Below are positions 1 to 7,942 of a stretch of DNA of 15,989 nucleotides, piece by piece. The stretch covers positions 1-15,989 of the forward strand of contig CAMLMA010000026.1 of NCBI GenBank assembly GCA_946481065.1, written 5' to 3'. The stretch is from an uncultured Nitrosomonadales bacterium. GTDB taxonomy: Bacteria; Pseudomonadota; Gammaproteobacteria; Burkholderiales; Methylophilaceae. Position numbers and translations under genes: made by a program. Under the pieces are notes generated by a model. That model had not been told where the DNA came from. It did not search any database and was given only the letters and a program-made list of their open reading frames with translations. The first letter of the stretch is position 1; each line of letters opens with the position of its first letter.

Positions 1-1
1 G

Positions 2-112
2 CAGGGCTACCTCATGCGTACGCCGCGTGGGCGTGTTGCCACCCAGGCGGCGTATCAGCATTTCGGATTGCCGATGCCAGCTACATTGGAAAGGCAATTG
101 TTTGATCAGTAG
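2..112 (+). CDS. ruvB: Holliday junction branch migration helicase RuvB, C-terminal fragment (5' end outside window)
   Basis: Only the last 36 codons and the TAG stop are present. The segment includes the motif [11 protein letters not shown] followed by a short tail around QHFGLP. This matches the winged-helix C-terminus of RuvB, where the TPRGR stretch contacts DNA. RuvB is the hexameric AAA+ motor that, with RuvA, drives branch migration of Holliday junctions during recombinational repair. The ATPase domain lies upstream of the window. ruvB followed by ybgC and the tol genes is a familiar proteobacterial order. No terminator is visible between it and ybgC, so read-through into the tol cluster is possible. 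Confidence 0.88.
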   Translation, partial: QGYLMRTPRGRVATQAAYQHFGLPMPATLERQLFDQ

Positions 113-208
113 CGCCGGATATCTCGCCCGCCCGAATCATGGCGGATTGACTTGCGAGCCGTTGCACGCGGCTTGCCGACACAAGACTCGTCACCGGGTG
201 AGCTGCGA

Positions 209-685
209 TTGAGCGTGCATCCGGATCATACGGACGGAGCAGCGAAGGCGACGGAATTCCTCTGGCCGGTGCGGGTCTATTACGAGGATACCGATGGCGG
301 TGGTGTGGTCTACCACGCCAATTACCTGAGATTCATGGAGCGCGCCCGTACCGAATGGCTGCGTAGTCTGGGTTTCGAGCAGACCGAATTACGTACGCGT
401 GACGGTATCCTCTTCGTGGTGCATGATATGCAGCTGCAGTTCAGGAAGCCGGCCCGCTTCAATGACGAGCTGGTGGTGAAGAGCAGCCTGCGAAAAGTTG
501 GTCGCAGCCTGCTGCAGTTTCGGCAAGTCATCCTGCGCGATGACATTTGCATGACCGAAGCGATCGTCGATGTGGTGTGTATCGATGCCGAGCGCTTCAG
601 GCCCGTCAGTATTCCCGCCATGATCAGGCAAACGATCACGGCAGCCGCCTTATACAATTCTTCAGACAATATGGAGTCGCAATGA
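209..685 (+). CDS. ybgC: Tol-Pal system acyl-CoA thioesterase YbgC (hotdog fold)
   Basis: This gene encodes a cytoplasmic 4-hydroxybenzoyl-CoA-thioesterase-type hotdog protein that hydrolyses acyl-CoA or acyl-ACP substrates and is the usual first gene of tol-pal operons. The family signature VRVYYEDTDGGGVVYHANYL is at about residues 21-40. The catalytic Asp would be D29 (second Asp of DTD) and the conserved His H36. I chose the TTG start at 209 because GGGTGAG at 196-202 lies at a suitable distance and the product (158 aa) is near family length. A GTG at 215 is an alternative. The frame stays open upstream to a TTG at 152, but that extra stretch has no family similarity. The stop overlaps the tolQ start as ATGA, implying translational coupling. 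Confidence 0.9.
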   Translation: MSVHPDHTDGAAKATEFLWPVRVYYEDTDGGGVVYHANYLRFMERARTEWLRSLGFEQTELRTRDGILFVVHDMQLQFRKPARFNDELVVKSSLRKVGRSLLQFRQVILRDDICMTEAIVDVVCIDAERFRPVSIPAMIRQTITAAALYNSSDNMESQ

Positions 686-1356
686 ATGTAAGCAACGATA
701 TGTCGCTGTTCACCCTGCTTTCCGGCGCCAGTGTGCCTGTGCAGATGGTGATGGCATTACTCGTCATCACCTCGCTGGTGTCCTGGTGGTACATCTTCAT
801 CAAGGCCTTCACGATCAAGCGCGCTGAAAAAGAGGCGGTCGATTTCGAAGAGGATTTCTGGCGCGGCGGCGACCTCAACAAGCTGTATGAATCCGTCACC
901 GGCGGGCGCCGCAAGGTGCAGGGCATGGCGAGCCTGTTCGAAGCCGGTTTCAAGGAGTATGCCCGGCTCAAGCGTCACGGGATCGAGATCAGCGATGTCA
1001 CCGAAGGTGCCCGCCGCGCCATGCGCGCCGCATACAACCGGGAGATGGACGATCTGGACGCGCATCTGCCATTCCTGGCCTCGGTCGGTTCGGTGAGCCC
1101 GTATATCGGCCTGTTCGGCACGGTATGGGGCATCATGAATGCGTTCCGCGGCCTCGCCAACATGGCGCAGGCGACACTGGCGCACGTTGCCCCGGGCATC
1201 GCCGAGGCCCTGATCGCCACTGCCATCGGCCTGTTCGCGGCCATCCCGGCGGTGATCGCCTACAACCGCTTCGCTTCGTCGGTGGATCGACTCGCCGTGC
1301 GTTACGAAAGCTTCATGGAAGAGTTCTCCAACATCCTGCAACGCAACAAGAGCTAG
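682..1356 (+). CDS. tolQ: Tol-Pal system proton channel protein TolQ
   Basis: TolQ is the MotA/ExbB-type inner-membrane subunit that forms the proton channel energising TolA. The 224-residue product (about 230 in E. coli) has one membrane segment near residues 18-40, a cytoplasmic loop, then two segments at about 130-152 and 172-194. The latter contain the conserved [10 protein letters not shown] and [16 protein letters not shown] stretches, whose T147 and T180 occupy the position of the pore threonines. The ATG at 682 overlaps the ybgC stop and is preceded by GGAG at 673-676. tolR follows after 18 bases. Confidence 0.96.
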   Translation: MNVSNDMSLFTLLSGASVPVQMVMALLVITSLVSWWYIFIKAFTIKRAEKEAVDFEEDFWRGGDLNKLYESVTGGRRKVQGMASLFEAGFKEYARLKRHGIEISDVTEGARRAMRAAYNREMDDLDAHLPFLASVGSVSPYIGLFGTVWGIMNAFRGLANMAQATLAHVAPGIAEALIATAIGLFAAIPAVIAYNRFASSVDRLAVRYESFMEEFSNILQRNKS

Positions 1357-1374
1357 AGTTGAAGGAGCCGCCTG

Positions 1375-1776
1375 ATGGCACGCAATAACCGTAAACGCAG
1401 AATGATGAACCAGATCAACGTCGTGCCTTACATCGACGTTACGCTGGTTTTGTTGGTGATCTTCATGGTCACGGCGCCGCTAACCAACCCTGGTGTCGTC
1501 GACCTGCCCAAGGTCGGGCAGGCGCTGAAGCAGCCCAGCGCGCCGCTGGTGCTGACGGTAAAGGCCGACAACACCACCGAGATCGAAGGCAAGGCCTTGA
1601 CGCGAGACCAGCTGCTGCTGGAGGTACGCACGCAGATGGAGAAGGATGCGAGCCGGGCCATCGTCATCGCTGCGGACAAGAACGTGAAATACGACGATGT
1701 GATCGGCGTCATGGATCTGCTCAAGCAGAACAAGGTGGAAAAGGTCGGCCTGCTGTTGCAGCCCATGGGTAACTGA
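1375..1776 (+). CDS. tolR: Tol-Pal system protein TolR (ExbD family)
   Basis: TolR is the ExbD/MotB-like partner of TolQ, with one N-terminal membrane helix and a periplasmic domain that regulates the proton channel. The 133-residue product starts with a basic cytoplasmic tip. The helix follows the motif [19 protein letters not shown], and D21 corresponds to the essential membrane Asp of this family (D23 in E. coli). The periplasmic part has the usual KADN and VMDLLKQ-type segments. A good ribosome site, GAAGGAG, lies just upstream of the ATG. Confidence 0.96.
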   Translation: MARNNRKRRMMNQINVVPYIDVTLVLLVIFMVTAPLTNPGVVDLPKVGQALKQPSAPLVLTVKADNTTEIEGKALTRDQLLLEVRTQMEKDASRAIVIAADKNVKYDDVIGVMDLLKQNKVEKVGLLLQPMGN

Positions 1777-1794
1777 GGTCGACAGAATCCCGCG

Positions 1795-2595
1795 ATGATA
1801 CGACGTCATGAAAATCCTGTGGCCATCCGCGCCGGCGCACTCTCGCTGCTGGTGCACGTGGTCTTGCTGAGCCTGCTGTTGGTCTCCTTCAACTGGAAAT
1901 CGGTCAAGCCCATGAGCGTGGCCGAGGTCGAGCTATGGGACAGCGTGCCCGCCGTCAAACCGGCGCCGGTGCCGCCGCCTGCGCCAGAACCGACGCCTGA
2001 GCCCGAGCCACCGAAACCCGAACCGGTGGTCAAGGAAGAACCGAAGCCTGAGCCGCCGCCAGAGCCCAAGGTCGATATCGAGGTGAAGAAGAAAGTCGAG
2101 CCGAAGAAGCCGGAACCAAAGAAGAAGGAAGAGAAGCCCAAGCCTGATCCCAAGATCGAGCAGGAGAAGAAGAAACGTATCGAGCAGGAAAAACTGAAGA
2201 AGCTGCAACAGGAGTTACTGGCGGAAGACAGCAAGGCGGTTGCACAAACGCCCAAAGTGGATGCGCCTGTCGGTGCCAAATCCGAATTGTCGGTGGCCAG
2301 TGCCGGCGAAGTCGAGAAATATATGGCGCTGATCAGTAGCAAGATCCGTCGCAACGTCAACAAGCAGTTGTGCGGTACCGGCAAGCCGGAACTCACGGTC
2401 GGTATCGCGCTCATGCCCACGGGCGAGGTGATCGGTACGCCGAAGTTGCTGAAAAGCAGCGGATTGCCGGCCTGCGACGAGGCCGTGGAGCGTGCCATCC
2501 TGCAGTCGCAGCCCTTGCCGCTGCCGCCGCAGCCCGAGCTCTTTTCGCGGTTTCGTGACCTTAACTTGATCTTCAGGCCAAACGACGGCAGCTAG
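1795..2595 (+). CDS. tolA: Tol-Pal system energy-transducing protein TolA (short, proline-rich)
   Basis: TolA links the TolQR motor to Pal and TolB across the periplasm. Residues about 10-33 form the single membrane anchor and keep the S-x3-H signature (S17, H21) that contacts TolQR. Residues about 55-140 are very rich in Pro, Glu and Lys, with PEP-type repeats in the first half and a charged helix-like stretch after it. The C-terminal domain (about 170-266) matches TolA domain III, and two cysteines (C193, C227) sit where the family disulfide is found. At 266 residues it is much shorter than the 421 residues of E. coli TolA, mainly because the long Ala-rich helix is missing. Only one ATG fits. 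The ribosome site is weak. Confidence 0.93.
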   Translation: MIRRHENPVAIRAGALSLLVHVVLLSLLLVSFNWKSVKPMSVAEVELWDSVPAVKPAPVPPPAPEPTPEPEPPKPEPVVKEEPKPEPPPEPKVDIEVKKKVEPKKPEPKKKEEKPKPDPKIEQEKKKRIEQEKLKKLQQELLAEDSKAVAQTPKVDAPVGAKSELSVASAGEVEKYMALISSKIRRNVNKQLCGTGKPELTVGIALMPTGEVIGTPKLLKSSGLPACDEAVERAILQSQPLPLPPQPELFSRFRDLNLIFRPNDGS

Positions 2596-2671
2596 TTCGC
2601 GTTATCTTTGCTAGAATAAGCCCTGTCTTGCATAGGGAACTTTGCATCACTTTCTTGCCCTAAACCCAAAG

Positions 2672-3961
2672 ATGATAAAAATCCGTTCAGTTTTCAGCTT
2701 ATTGTGCATTCTGCTGTTGCCGGCCACCTCCCAGGCCGCGCTCGATATCGAGATCGTCGGTGGCGCCGCGCAGCAGATCCCCATCGCCATCGTGCCGTTC
2801 TCCGCAGCCGGCAATGTCCCTGCTGCCGGCCAGGATAGTCTGGCGACCATCATCGGCGCCGACCTGCGTCGCAGCGGCTTGTTCCGTGTGCTCGAGACCC
2901 GCGGTGTCGCCAACCAGCCGCATGACCTGCCGGAGATCCGCTACCCGGAGTGGGCGGCCCTGCAGGCCCAGGCGCTGACGGTCGGCAAGATTGAGAGCCT
3001 GCCCGGCAATCGTCTGCGCGTATCGTTCCGCCTGGTCGACGTGCTCAAGCAGAACCAGCTGGCTGGCCTGGAATACAATATCTCGCCCAATCAGATGCGC
3101 GCGACGGCGCACCGCATCGCCGATATCATCTACGAGAAGCTGACCGGTGAGCCCGGCGTCTTCGCCACCCGCATCAGCTATATCACGCGAGTCGGCAAAC
3201 GCTATGCGCTGCAGGTCGCCGATGCCGACGGCTATGGTCCGCAGACCGTGGTGTCTTCCAACGAGCCGATCATTTCTCCCGCCTGGTCACCGGATGGCAC
3301 CCGATTGGCTTATGTTTCCTTCGAGAAGAAAAAACCAGTCATCTACGTGCAGTCCCTCGTGTCTGGGCAGCGTTACGCGCTGGCAAACTTCAAGGGCAAC
3401 AACAGTGCGCCTTCGTGGTCGCCTGACGGCAAGCGCCTGGCCATCGTGCTGACGCACAGCGCCAATTCCCAGATATACACCATCAATGCCGACGGTACCG
3501 GGCTGCAACCGGTGACGCACAGCAGCGCTATCGATACCGAGCCGGTCTGGTCGCCGGACGGGAGCGCGCTCTATTTCACCTCAAACCGTGGCGGCTCGCC
3601 ACAGATCTACCGCATACCGGCAACGGGTGGCGATGCCCGCCGCGTGACGTTCGAGGGCTCGTACAACGTCAGCCCACGCATCTCGCCAGACGGCAAGGCG
3701 CTGGCCTATATCCGCCAGGAGCAGGGGCGCTTCCGTGTCACCATCCAGGACCTCGCGACTGGGCAGGTGCAGATATTGAGCGACACCGCCCAGGATGAAT
3801 CTCCGAGTTTTGCGCCCAATGGACGCATGATTCTGTACGCCACAAACGCTGGCGGTAAAGGTGCTCTGGCGGCTGTGTCGTCGGATGGCCGCGTTAAGCA
3901 ACGGTTGAGTGAGACGGGGGGAGACGTACGTGAGCCTGCCTGGGGGCCGGCGATCAATTAA
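2672..3961 (+). CDS. tolB: Tol-Pal system periplasmic beta-propeller protein TolB
   Basis: TolB is a periplasmic protein that binds Pal and TolA. From the ATG at 2672 the product is 429 residues (430 in E. coli). It has a typical signal peptide (basic MIKIR, hydrophobic core, likely cleavage after SQA at residue 22) and an N-terminal alpha/beta domain. A series of WD40-like blades then carries repeated WSPDG-type motifs: AWSPDGTRLAYV, SWSPDGKRLAIV, VWSPDGSALYFTSN, ISPDGKALAYI and FAPNGRMILYAT. A TTG at 2642 would add ten non-signal-like residues, and the nearest purine-rich site (2634-2639) is too close to it, so I prefer 2672. The ribosome site for 2672 is also poor, so the start is not certain. 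Confidence 0.93.
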   Translation: MIKIRSVFSLLCILLLPATSQAALDIEIVGGAAQQIPIAIVPFSAAGNVPAAGQDSLATIIGADLRRSGLFRVLETRGVANQPHDLPEIRYPEWAALQAQALTVGKIESLPGNRLRVSFRLVDVLKQNQLAGLEYNISPNQMRATAHRIADIIYEKLTGEPGVFATRISYITRVGKRYALQVADADGYGPQTVVSSNEPIISPAWSPDGTRLAYVSFEKKKPVIYVQSLVSGQRYALANFKGNNSAPSWSPDGKRLAIVLTHSANSQIYTINADGTGLQPVTHSSAIDTEPVWSPDGSALYFTSNRGGSPQIYRIPATGGDARRVTFEGSYNVSPRISPDGKALAYIRQEQGRFRVTIQDLATGQVQILSDTAQDESPSFAPNGRMILYATNAGGKGALAAVSSDGRVKQRLSETGGDVREPAWGPAIN

Positions 3962-4015
3962 GCGTTTGTTGTGTGCACGATTTGTTTATTTGTTTGGATC
4001 ATTAAGGAGAGGGAA

Positions 4016-4558
4016 ATGAAAAAGAGTCTGGTAATGAGCCTGGTATTGGTCGCCATGTTGGCCGCCTGTTCCAGCAAGGCACCAAAAGAGGCACCGGCCA
4101 AGGTGGAAGACAAGAGCATGAATCAGACCGCGCCAGCGCCGTCTGCCGATGACTCCGCGTCGACTTCCGGTTCCAGCACGTCGGCCATGGAAGTCAATCC
4201 GCTGAAGGATCCTAACAACATCCTGTCCCAGCGCAGCGTGTACTTTGATTACGACAAGGACGACGTCAAGGCGGAATACCGTCCGTTGATCGAAGCCCAT
4301 GCCAAGTACCTGCTGGCACATCCGAGCGCCAAGGTCTTCCTGCAAGGTAATACTGACGAACGCGGTTCGCGTGAGTACAACCTGTCGCTGGGTCAGCGTC
4401 GTGCCGTCGCAGTGAAGAACGTCATGAACTTGCTGGGCGTATCCGACAAGCAGATCGAAACCGTCAGCTACGGTGAAGAGAAAGCCAACACCAGCATGCA
4501 CGACGAATCGACCTACAAGCAGGATCGTCGTACCGATATCGTTTACGAGAACGAGTAA
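4016..4558 (+). CDS. pal: Peptidoglycan-associated lipoprotein Pal
   Basis: Pal is an outer-membrane lipoprotein that binds peptidoglycan through an OmpA-like domain and interacts with TolB and TolA. The 180-residue product has a short signal peptide ending in the lipobox L15-A16-A17-C18, so C18 is the lipidated residue. It then has a Ser/Ala/Pro-rich linker (about 20-60) and the OmpA-C domain (about 70-180). The peptidoglycan-binding signature is GNTDERGSREYNLSLGQRRA at 111-130, including the conserved Asp and Arg that contact diaminopimelate. The strong site AAGGAGAGGG immediately before the ATG at 4016 decides the start over the upstream in-frame codon at 3971. Confidence 0.97.
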   Translation: MKKSLVMSLVLVAMLAACSSKAPKEAPAKVEDKSMNQTAPAPSADDSASTSGSSTSAMEVNPLKDPNNILSQRSVYFDYDKDDVKAEYRPLIEAHAKYLLAHPSAKVFLQGNTDERGSREYNLSLGQRRAVAVKNVMNLLGVSDKQIETVSYGEEKANTSMHDESTYKQDRRTDIVYENE

Positions 4559-4564
4559 ATCGTG

Positions 4565-5389
4565 ATGCGCGCCCTGATCCTGGTTACGAGTCTGCTGTTC
4601 CTCTTGCCCCCGGCCGCCCATGCGGCGCTGTTCGGGGACGATGAGGCACGCAAGAAGATCGTCGAGATTCAAGCCCAGAATCAGGTCACGCAAACGACGT
4701 TGAACGAGTTGAAGGCAAACCAGCAGGCCCTGGAGAAACGGCTCGCCGAGATCGAGGCGATCGTCAAAGGCCAGGGCATGCTGGATATGCTGAACAAGAT
4801 CGATAGTTTGAATCAGGAATTGAACGTGGTGAAAGGCCAGCTCGAAGTTGCCAATCACCAGATCGAGACCACCCAGCAGCGCCAGAAAGACCTCTACACC
4901 GACACCGACAGTCGTTTGCGCAAGCTGGAAGGTGGCGCGACCGCAGCCACTGCAGACAGCGCGACCGCCGTCAGCTCGAATGCCAGCAACGCTAGTGAGC
5001 CCAGTGCCGAAGCCAAGGATTTCGATGCCGCCCAGGCTTTGCTGAAGTCGGGCAAGTACAAGGAATCTTTCGATGCCCATGAGAAATTCCTGCAGACCTA
5101 TCCGGCGAGCAGCTTTGCGCCGGACGCTCAGTATTCACTGGGGTATACCCAATTTTCGCTGAAGAACTACAAGGCAGCGATCGCTACCCAACAGAAGATG
5201 GTCAAACAGTATCCGGATCATCCCAAGGCGCCGGATGCCTTGTTCAATGTCGCCAACAGCCAGATCCAGCTGGCGGACATCGATGGTGCCAAGAAAACCT
5301 TGCGCGAGTTATTGTCGCGTTATCCCAACAGCGAAGTCGCGCCGAACGCCAAGAAGCGCCTGGCTGTTCTCGATTCCATTAAAAAATAA
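4565..5389 (+). CDS. cpoB: Cell division coordinator CpoB (YbgF), periplasmic TPR protein
   Basis: CpoB (YbgF) is a periplasmic TolA-binding protein. In E. coli it links the Tol machinery to peptidoglycan synthesis by PBP1B at the septum. The 274-residue product has a signal peptide (MRALIL..., likely cleavage after AHA at residue 20) and an N-terminal coiled coil over about residues 28-115 with many heptad Leu/Ile positions. A Ser/Ala-rich linker follows, then three TPR units from about residue 145 with KDFDAAQALLKSGKYKES-like signatures. A GTG directly precedes the ATG in frame (4562) and could be the start instead. Only six bases separate it from pal. Confidence 0.93.
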   Translation: MRALILVTSLLFLLPPAAHAALFGDDEARKKIVEIQAQNQVTQTTLNELKANQQALEKRLAEIEAIVKGQGMLDMLNKIDSLNQELNVVKGQLEVANHQIETTQQRQKDLYTDTDSRLRKLEGGATAATADSATAVSSNASNASEPSAEAKDFDAAQALLKSGKYKESFDAHEKFLQTYPASSFAPDAQYSLGYTQFSLKNYKAAIATQQKMVKQYPDHPKAPDALFNVANSQIQLADIDGAKKTLRELLSRYPNSEVAPNAKKRLAVLDSIKK

Positions 5390-5397
5390 GCAGTTAG

Positions 5398-5427
5398 CTG
5401 ACGTGGCTACGTTCGCAAGCGTATAAT
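5398..5427 (+). promoter_or_regulatory. Likely sigma-70 promoter for queEC
   Basis: A perfect TATAAT (5422-5427) lies 18 bases after CTGACG (5398-5403), which matches the TTGACA consensus at four of six positions. It sits in the 75-base spacer after cpoB and would give a leader of roughly 30 bases for queE. This suggests queEC can be transcribed independently of tol-pal. The call rests on motif match only. Confidence 0.55.
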
Positions 5428-5464
5428 CGCGCTTTCGGTTCTGCACGTCCTGCCCCCGCGCTCC

Positions 5465-6103
5465 ATGAAATTACGCGTTTACGAGATATTCCATTCCCTG
5501 CAGGGAGAATCCTCCCGCATCGGCCTGCCGACAGTGTTCGTGCGCCTGACGGGCTGCCCCATGCGCTGCGTCTATTGCGATACTGAATACGCGTTCACGG
5601 GTGGCGGCAACATGACCCTGGACGAGATCATGGACAAGGTGGCGAGCCATGGCACGCGCTATGTCACCGTTACCGGCGGCGAGCCGTTGGCCCAGAAAGC
5701 CTGCTTCACTCTCCTGAACATGCTATGTGACGCTGGCTACGAGGTCTCGCTGGAGACCGGTGGGGCGATCGACACCAGTGATGTCGACCCGCGTGTGGCC
5801 GTCATCCTCGATGTTAAAACGCCGGGCTCTGGCGAGATGGCGAACAACGTCTGGACCAATCTTGAGCGTCTCAAACCCAGTGATGAAGTCAAGTTCGTGC
5901 TCTGTGATCGAGCGGATTACGATTGGGCCAAACAGATCATGGCAGAACGCGGTATCAGCCATCGCTGCAGCGTCTTGTTCTCGCCGGTCTACGGTCAGGT
6001 CGATCCGACCGCGCTGGCTGACTGGATATTGCAGGACAAGCTGCCTGTACGGATGCAAGTGCAGTTGCACAAGATATTGTGGGGAGAGACACCAGGAAAA
6101 TGA
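5465..6103 (+). CDS. queE: 7-carboxy-7-deazaguanine synthase QueE (radical SAM)
   Basis: QueE converts 6-carboxy-tetrahydropterin to 7-carboxy-7-deazaguanine in the queuosine/preQ0 pathway. The 212-residue product has the substrate-side start [11 protein letters not shown] and the radical-SAM iron-sulfur motif CPMRCVYC, with cysteines C31, C35 and C38 (CxxxCxxC). It also has the SAM-binding stretch TVTGGEPL and the [10 protein letters not shown] segment of the family. The ATG at 5465 has a cytosine-rich leader and no clear Shine-Dalgarno sequence. Its stop overlaps the queC start (ATGA), so the two pathway enzymes are probably translationally coupled. Confidence 0.95.
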   Translation: MKLRVYEIFHSLQGESSRIGLPTVFVRLTGCPMRCVYCDTEYAFTGGGNMTLDEIMDKVASHGTRYVTVTGGEPLAQKACFTLLNMLCDAGYEVSLETGGAIDTSDVDPRVAVILDVKTPGSGEMANNVWTNLERLKPSDEVKFVLCDRADYDWAKQIMAERGISHRCSVLFSPVYGQVDPTALADWILQDKLPVRMQVQLHKILWGETPGK

Positions 6104-6777
6104 AGAAAGCCGTCGTATTGCTCTCCGGGGGGCTGGATTCAGCCACAGTCCTCGCCATCGCGCGTAGCCAAGGTTTCGAGTGTTATTGCCTCAGTCTCGA
6201 TTATCACCAGCGTCATGTCGCTGAACTCAAGGCAGCAGAGCGCGTGGCACAGGCCTTGGGCGCCAAGGCCCATCGTACTGCGCAGCTCGATCTTTCCATG
6301 TTCGGTGGCTCGGCCCTGACCGACCGCCAGATCGATGTGCCGGAGACGCCGACCGAAGGCATCCCAGTGACTTATGTGCCTGCGCGCAACACCATCATGT
6401 TGTCGCTCGCGCTGGCCTGGGCTGAGGTGCTAGAAGCACAAGACATCTTCATCGGCGTCAATGCCCTCGATTATTCGGGCTACCCGGATTGCCGCAGCGA
6501 ATATGTGAAAGCCTTCCAGGCGATGGCTAACCTTGCCACTAAATCCGCTGTTGAAGGCAAGACCATCACGGTGCATGCGCCTTTGATCGACATGACCAAG
6601 GCCGAGATCATTCGCAAAGGCGCACAACTCGGCCTGGATTATGGTTTGACGGTCTCTTGCTACCAGGCGGATGACGCTGGCCGGGCATGCGGGCGTTGCG
6701 ACTCTTGCCGATTTCGGCGTGAGGGTTTTGCAGGGGCCGGCATCCAGGACCCGACAGCCTATCAGGCCGCGACCTGA
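6100..6777 (+). CDS. queC: 7-cyano-7-deazaguanine synthase QueC
   Basis: QueC is a cytoplasmic ATP-dependent enzyme that turns 7-carboxy-7-deazaguanine into preQ0 (7-cyano-7-deazaguanine) using ammonia. The 225-residue product has the PP-loop SGGLDSAT at residues 9-16. The family's C-terminal zinc site has four cysteines (C187, C197, C200, C203) in the arrangement SCYQ...ACGRCDSC. The internal [16 protein letters not shown] stretch is also characteristic. The start is the ATG overlapping the queE stop, with AGGA just upstream. It acts directly after QueE in the pathway. Confidence 0.96.
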   Translation: MKKAVVLLSGGLDSATVLAIARSQGFECYCLSLDYHQRHVAELKAAERVAQALGAKAHRTAQLDLSMFGGSALTDRQIDVPETPTEGIPVTYVPARNTIMLSLALAWAEVLEAQDIFIGVNALDYSGYPDCRSEYVKAFQAMANLATKSAVEGKTITVHAPLIDMTKAEIIRKGAQLGLDYGLTVSCYQADDAGRACGRCDSCRFRREGFAGAGIQDPTAYQAAT

Positions 6778-6790
6778 TCCTGCCGTTTTG

Positions 6791-6809
6791 ATCTGGCGAA
6801 GTGCCAGAT
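6791..6809 (+). other. Perfect 7-bp hairpin downstream of queC
   Basis: ATCTGGC and GCCAGAT form a perfect 7-bp stem around a five-base GAAGT loop, beginning 14 bases after the queC stop. No T-run follows, so it is not a standard intrinsic terminator. It may stabilise the 3' end of the queEC message or be a weak terminator. The rpsP promoter begins six bases further on. Confidence 0.45.
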
Positions 6810-6814
6810 AAGGC

Positions 6815-6844
6815 TTGCCAAGCGCATAAGAAATAACGTAAAAT
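6815..6844 (+). promoter_or_regulatory. Sigma-70 promoter of the rpsP-rimM-trmD-rplS operon
   Basis: TTGCCA (6815-6820) and TAAAAT (6839-6844) are separated by 18 bases, directly ahead of the ribosomal operon. The start site would fall near 6851, giving a leader of about 30 bases. Each box matches the consensus at four or five of six positions, as expected for a well-expressed ribosomal operon. Confidence 0.7.
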
Positions 6845-6880
6845 CCGCGCCTTTCTGTCAAGACTAAAGAGAATTCGACT

Positions 6881-7369
6881 ATGGTGATCATTCGGCTCGC
6901 CCGCGGTGGCGCGAAGAAATCCCCCTTTTACAGCGTAGTGGTTGCTGATTCCCGCAATCGTCGCGATGGCCGCTTCATCGAGCGCGTTGGTTTTTACAAC
7001 CCGCTTGCCAAGGAAGGCCAAGAAGGCCTGCGCCTCGACAGCGCACGTATTACCCATTGGCAAAGCAACGGCGCACAGCTGTCTGACTGCGTAGCGCGTC
7101 TGGTCAAGCTGCATGCCAAGGGCCCAGAAGCCCTGCAGGCAATCAAGGCCAAGGACGCTGCCAAGAAGGCTGCTGCTGAACAAGCCGCCAAGGACAAAGC
7201 CGCTGCTGAAGCCAAGGCTGCTGCCGACGCTAAAGCCGCAGAAGAAGCGGAAGCCAAGAAGGCTGCTGAAGCCGAAGCCAAGGCCGCTGCTGAAGCTGCT
7301 GCTGCAGAAGAAGCGCCTGCGGAGCCAGAGGCTGCCGCAGAACCTGAAGCGCCAGCTGCTGACGCTTGA
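6881..7369 (+). CDS. rpsP: 30S ribosomal protein S16 with long Ala/Glu/Lys tail
   Basis: S16 is an early-assembling protein of the 30S body that binds 16S rRNA. Residues 1 to about 82 match the family well: [17 protein letters not shown] at the start, then [18 protein letters not shown], then [19 protein letters not shown]. Known S16 proteins usually end at about 80-90 residues, while this one has 162. The extra region (about 88-162) is almost only Ala, Glu, Lys and a few Asp, Gln and Pro, and begins as a likely helix before turning acidic and Pro-containing. There is no frameshift: the frame is continuous and codon use stays compatible with coding. AAAGAG lies before the ATG. It is the first gene of the operon. 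Confidence 0.96.
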   Translation: MVIIRLARGGAKKSPFYSVVVADSRNRRDGRFIERVGFYNPLAKEGQEGLRLDSARITHWQSNGAQLSDCVARLVKLHAKGPEALQAIKAKDAAKKAAAEQAAKDKAAAEAKAAADAKAAEEAEAKKAAEAEAKAAAEAAAAEEAPAEPEAAAEPEAPAADA

Positions 7370-7382
7370 TCGATCACAGGTC

Positions 7383-7397
7383 GCCTGCTTTGCAGGC
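7383..7397 (+). other. Hairpin in the rpsP-rimM spacer
   Basis: GCCTGC and GCAGGC form a perfect 6-bp stem with a TTT loop in the 54-base spacer between rpsP and rimM. No T-run follows, so it is unlikely to stop transcription. Its position would suit mRNA processing, or damping of rimM translation relative to the ribosomal proteins. Confidence 0.4.
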
Positions 7398-7423
7398 AGC
7401 CTGGTGGCAAGCTGGATTCGGCA

Positions 7424-7942
7424 GTGAGTGAAATGGTCATCATGGGGCGCATCGTCGCCCCTTATGGCATTTTGGGCTGGCTGAAAATACAGCCTGATAC
7501 CGAAACGCTCGACAGCCTGTTCGACTACCCTGATTGGTGGTTGGGCCGAGGCAGCAAATGGCAGAAATATGCTGTCGAAACCGCCAAGGTGCACGGCAAT
7601 ACCCTGCTGGTGAAGCTTTCCGGTATCACCGACCGGGACGCCGCGTTCAAGCTCAAGGGTATGCAAGTATCGGTGCCGCGAGATCAGTTGCCGGCACCTG
7701 AAGAGAACGAATATTACTGGTCCGATCTGATCGGGCTGAGCGTGACCAACCAGCAGCAGGAAGCGCTTGGAGTGATTGTGGATGTGTTCGAGACTGGCGC
7801 CAACGATGTGTTGGTGGTCAAGCAAGAGATCGCAGGACAGCGGGCTCGGGAACGATTGATCCCGTTCATATCGCAAGTGGTTCTGGAGGTCGACATCGCG
7901 GGCAAGACGATGCTGGTCGACTGGGATGCGGATTTTGAGTGA
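7424..7942 (+). CDS. rimM: Ribosome maturation factor RimM
   Basis: RimM is a 30S assembly factor that binds S19 and helps mature the 16S 3' domain. The 172-residue product has the N-terminal RimM beta-barrel ([16 protein letters not shown]) and a linker. A C-terminal PRC-barrel begins near [12 protein letters not shown] and ends with [14 protein letters not shown] and a final LVDWDADF. The GTG at 7424 gives the full length, but an in-frame ATG at 7433 is nearly as likely and neither has a strong ribosome site. It overlaps the 5' end of trmD. Confidence 0.95.
   Translation: MSEMVIMGRIVAPYGILGWLKIQPDTETLDSLFDYPDWWLGRGSKWQKYAVETAKVHGNTLLVKLSGITDRDAAFKLKGMQVSVPRDQLPAPEENEYYWSDLIGLSVTNQQQEALGVIVDVFETGANDVLVVKQEIAGQRARERLIPFISQVVLEVDIAGKTMLVDWDADFE

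Noticed and set aside
147..152. TTGACT as a -35 box for the tol-pal operon
   Set aside because: No -10-like sequence occurs at 16-18 bases downstream.
1806..2498. 230-codon minus-strand frame rich in Gly, Ser and Phe
   Set aside because: It is the complement of the low-complexity Pro/Lys/Glu region of tolA, which leaves several frames open by composition.
2612..2617. TAGAAT as a -10 box for tolB
   Set aside because: The same GCTAGAATA occurs in the good rpsU promoter, but here no -35 match exists at suitable spacing, so it was not listed as a promoter.
3986..5080. 364-codon open frame on the minus strand
   Set aside because: It is antisense to the well-supported pal and cpoB genes and shows no protein motif.
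5398..5464. preQ1-type riboswitch before queE
   Set aside because: The predicted leader is about 30 bases, with no pseudoknot-capable stem followed by an A-rich tail, so the known preQ1 motifs do not fit.
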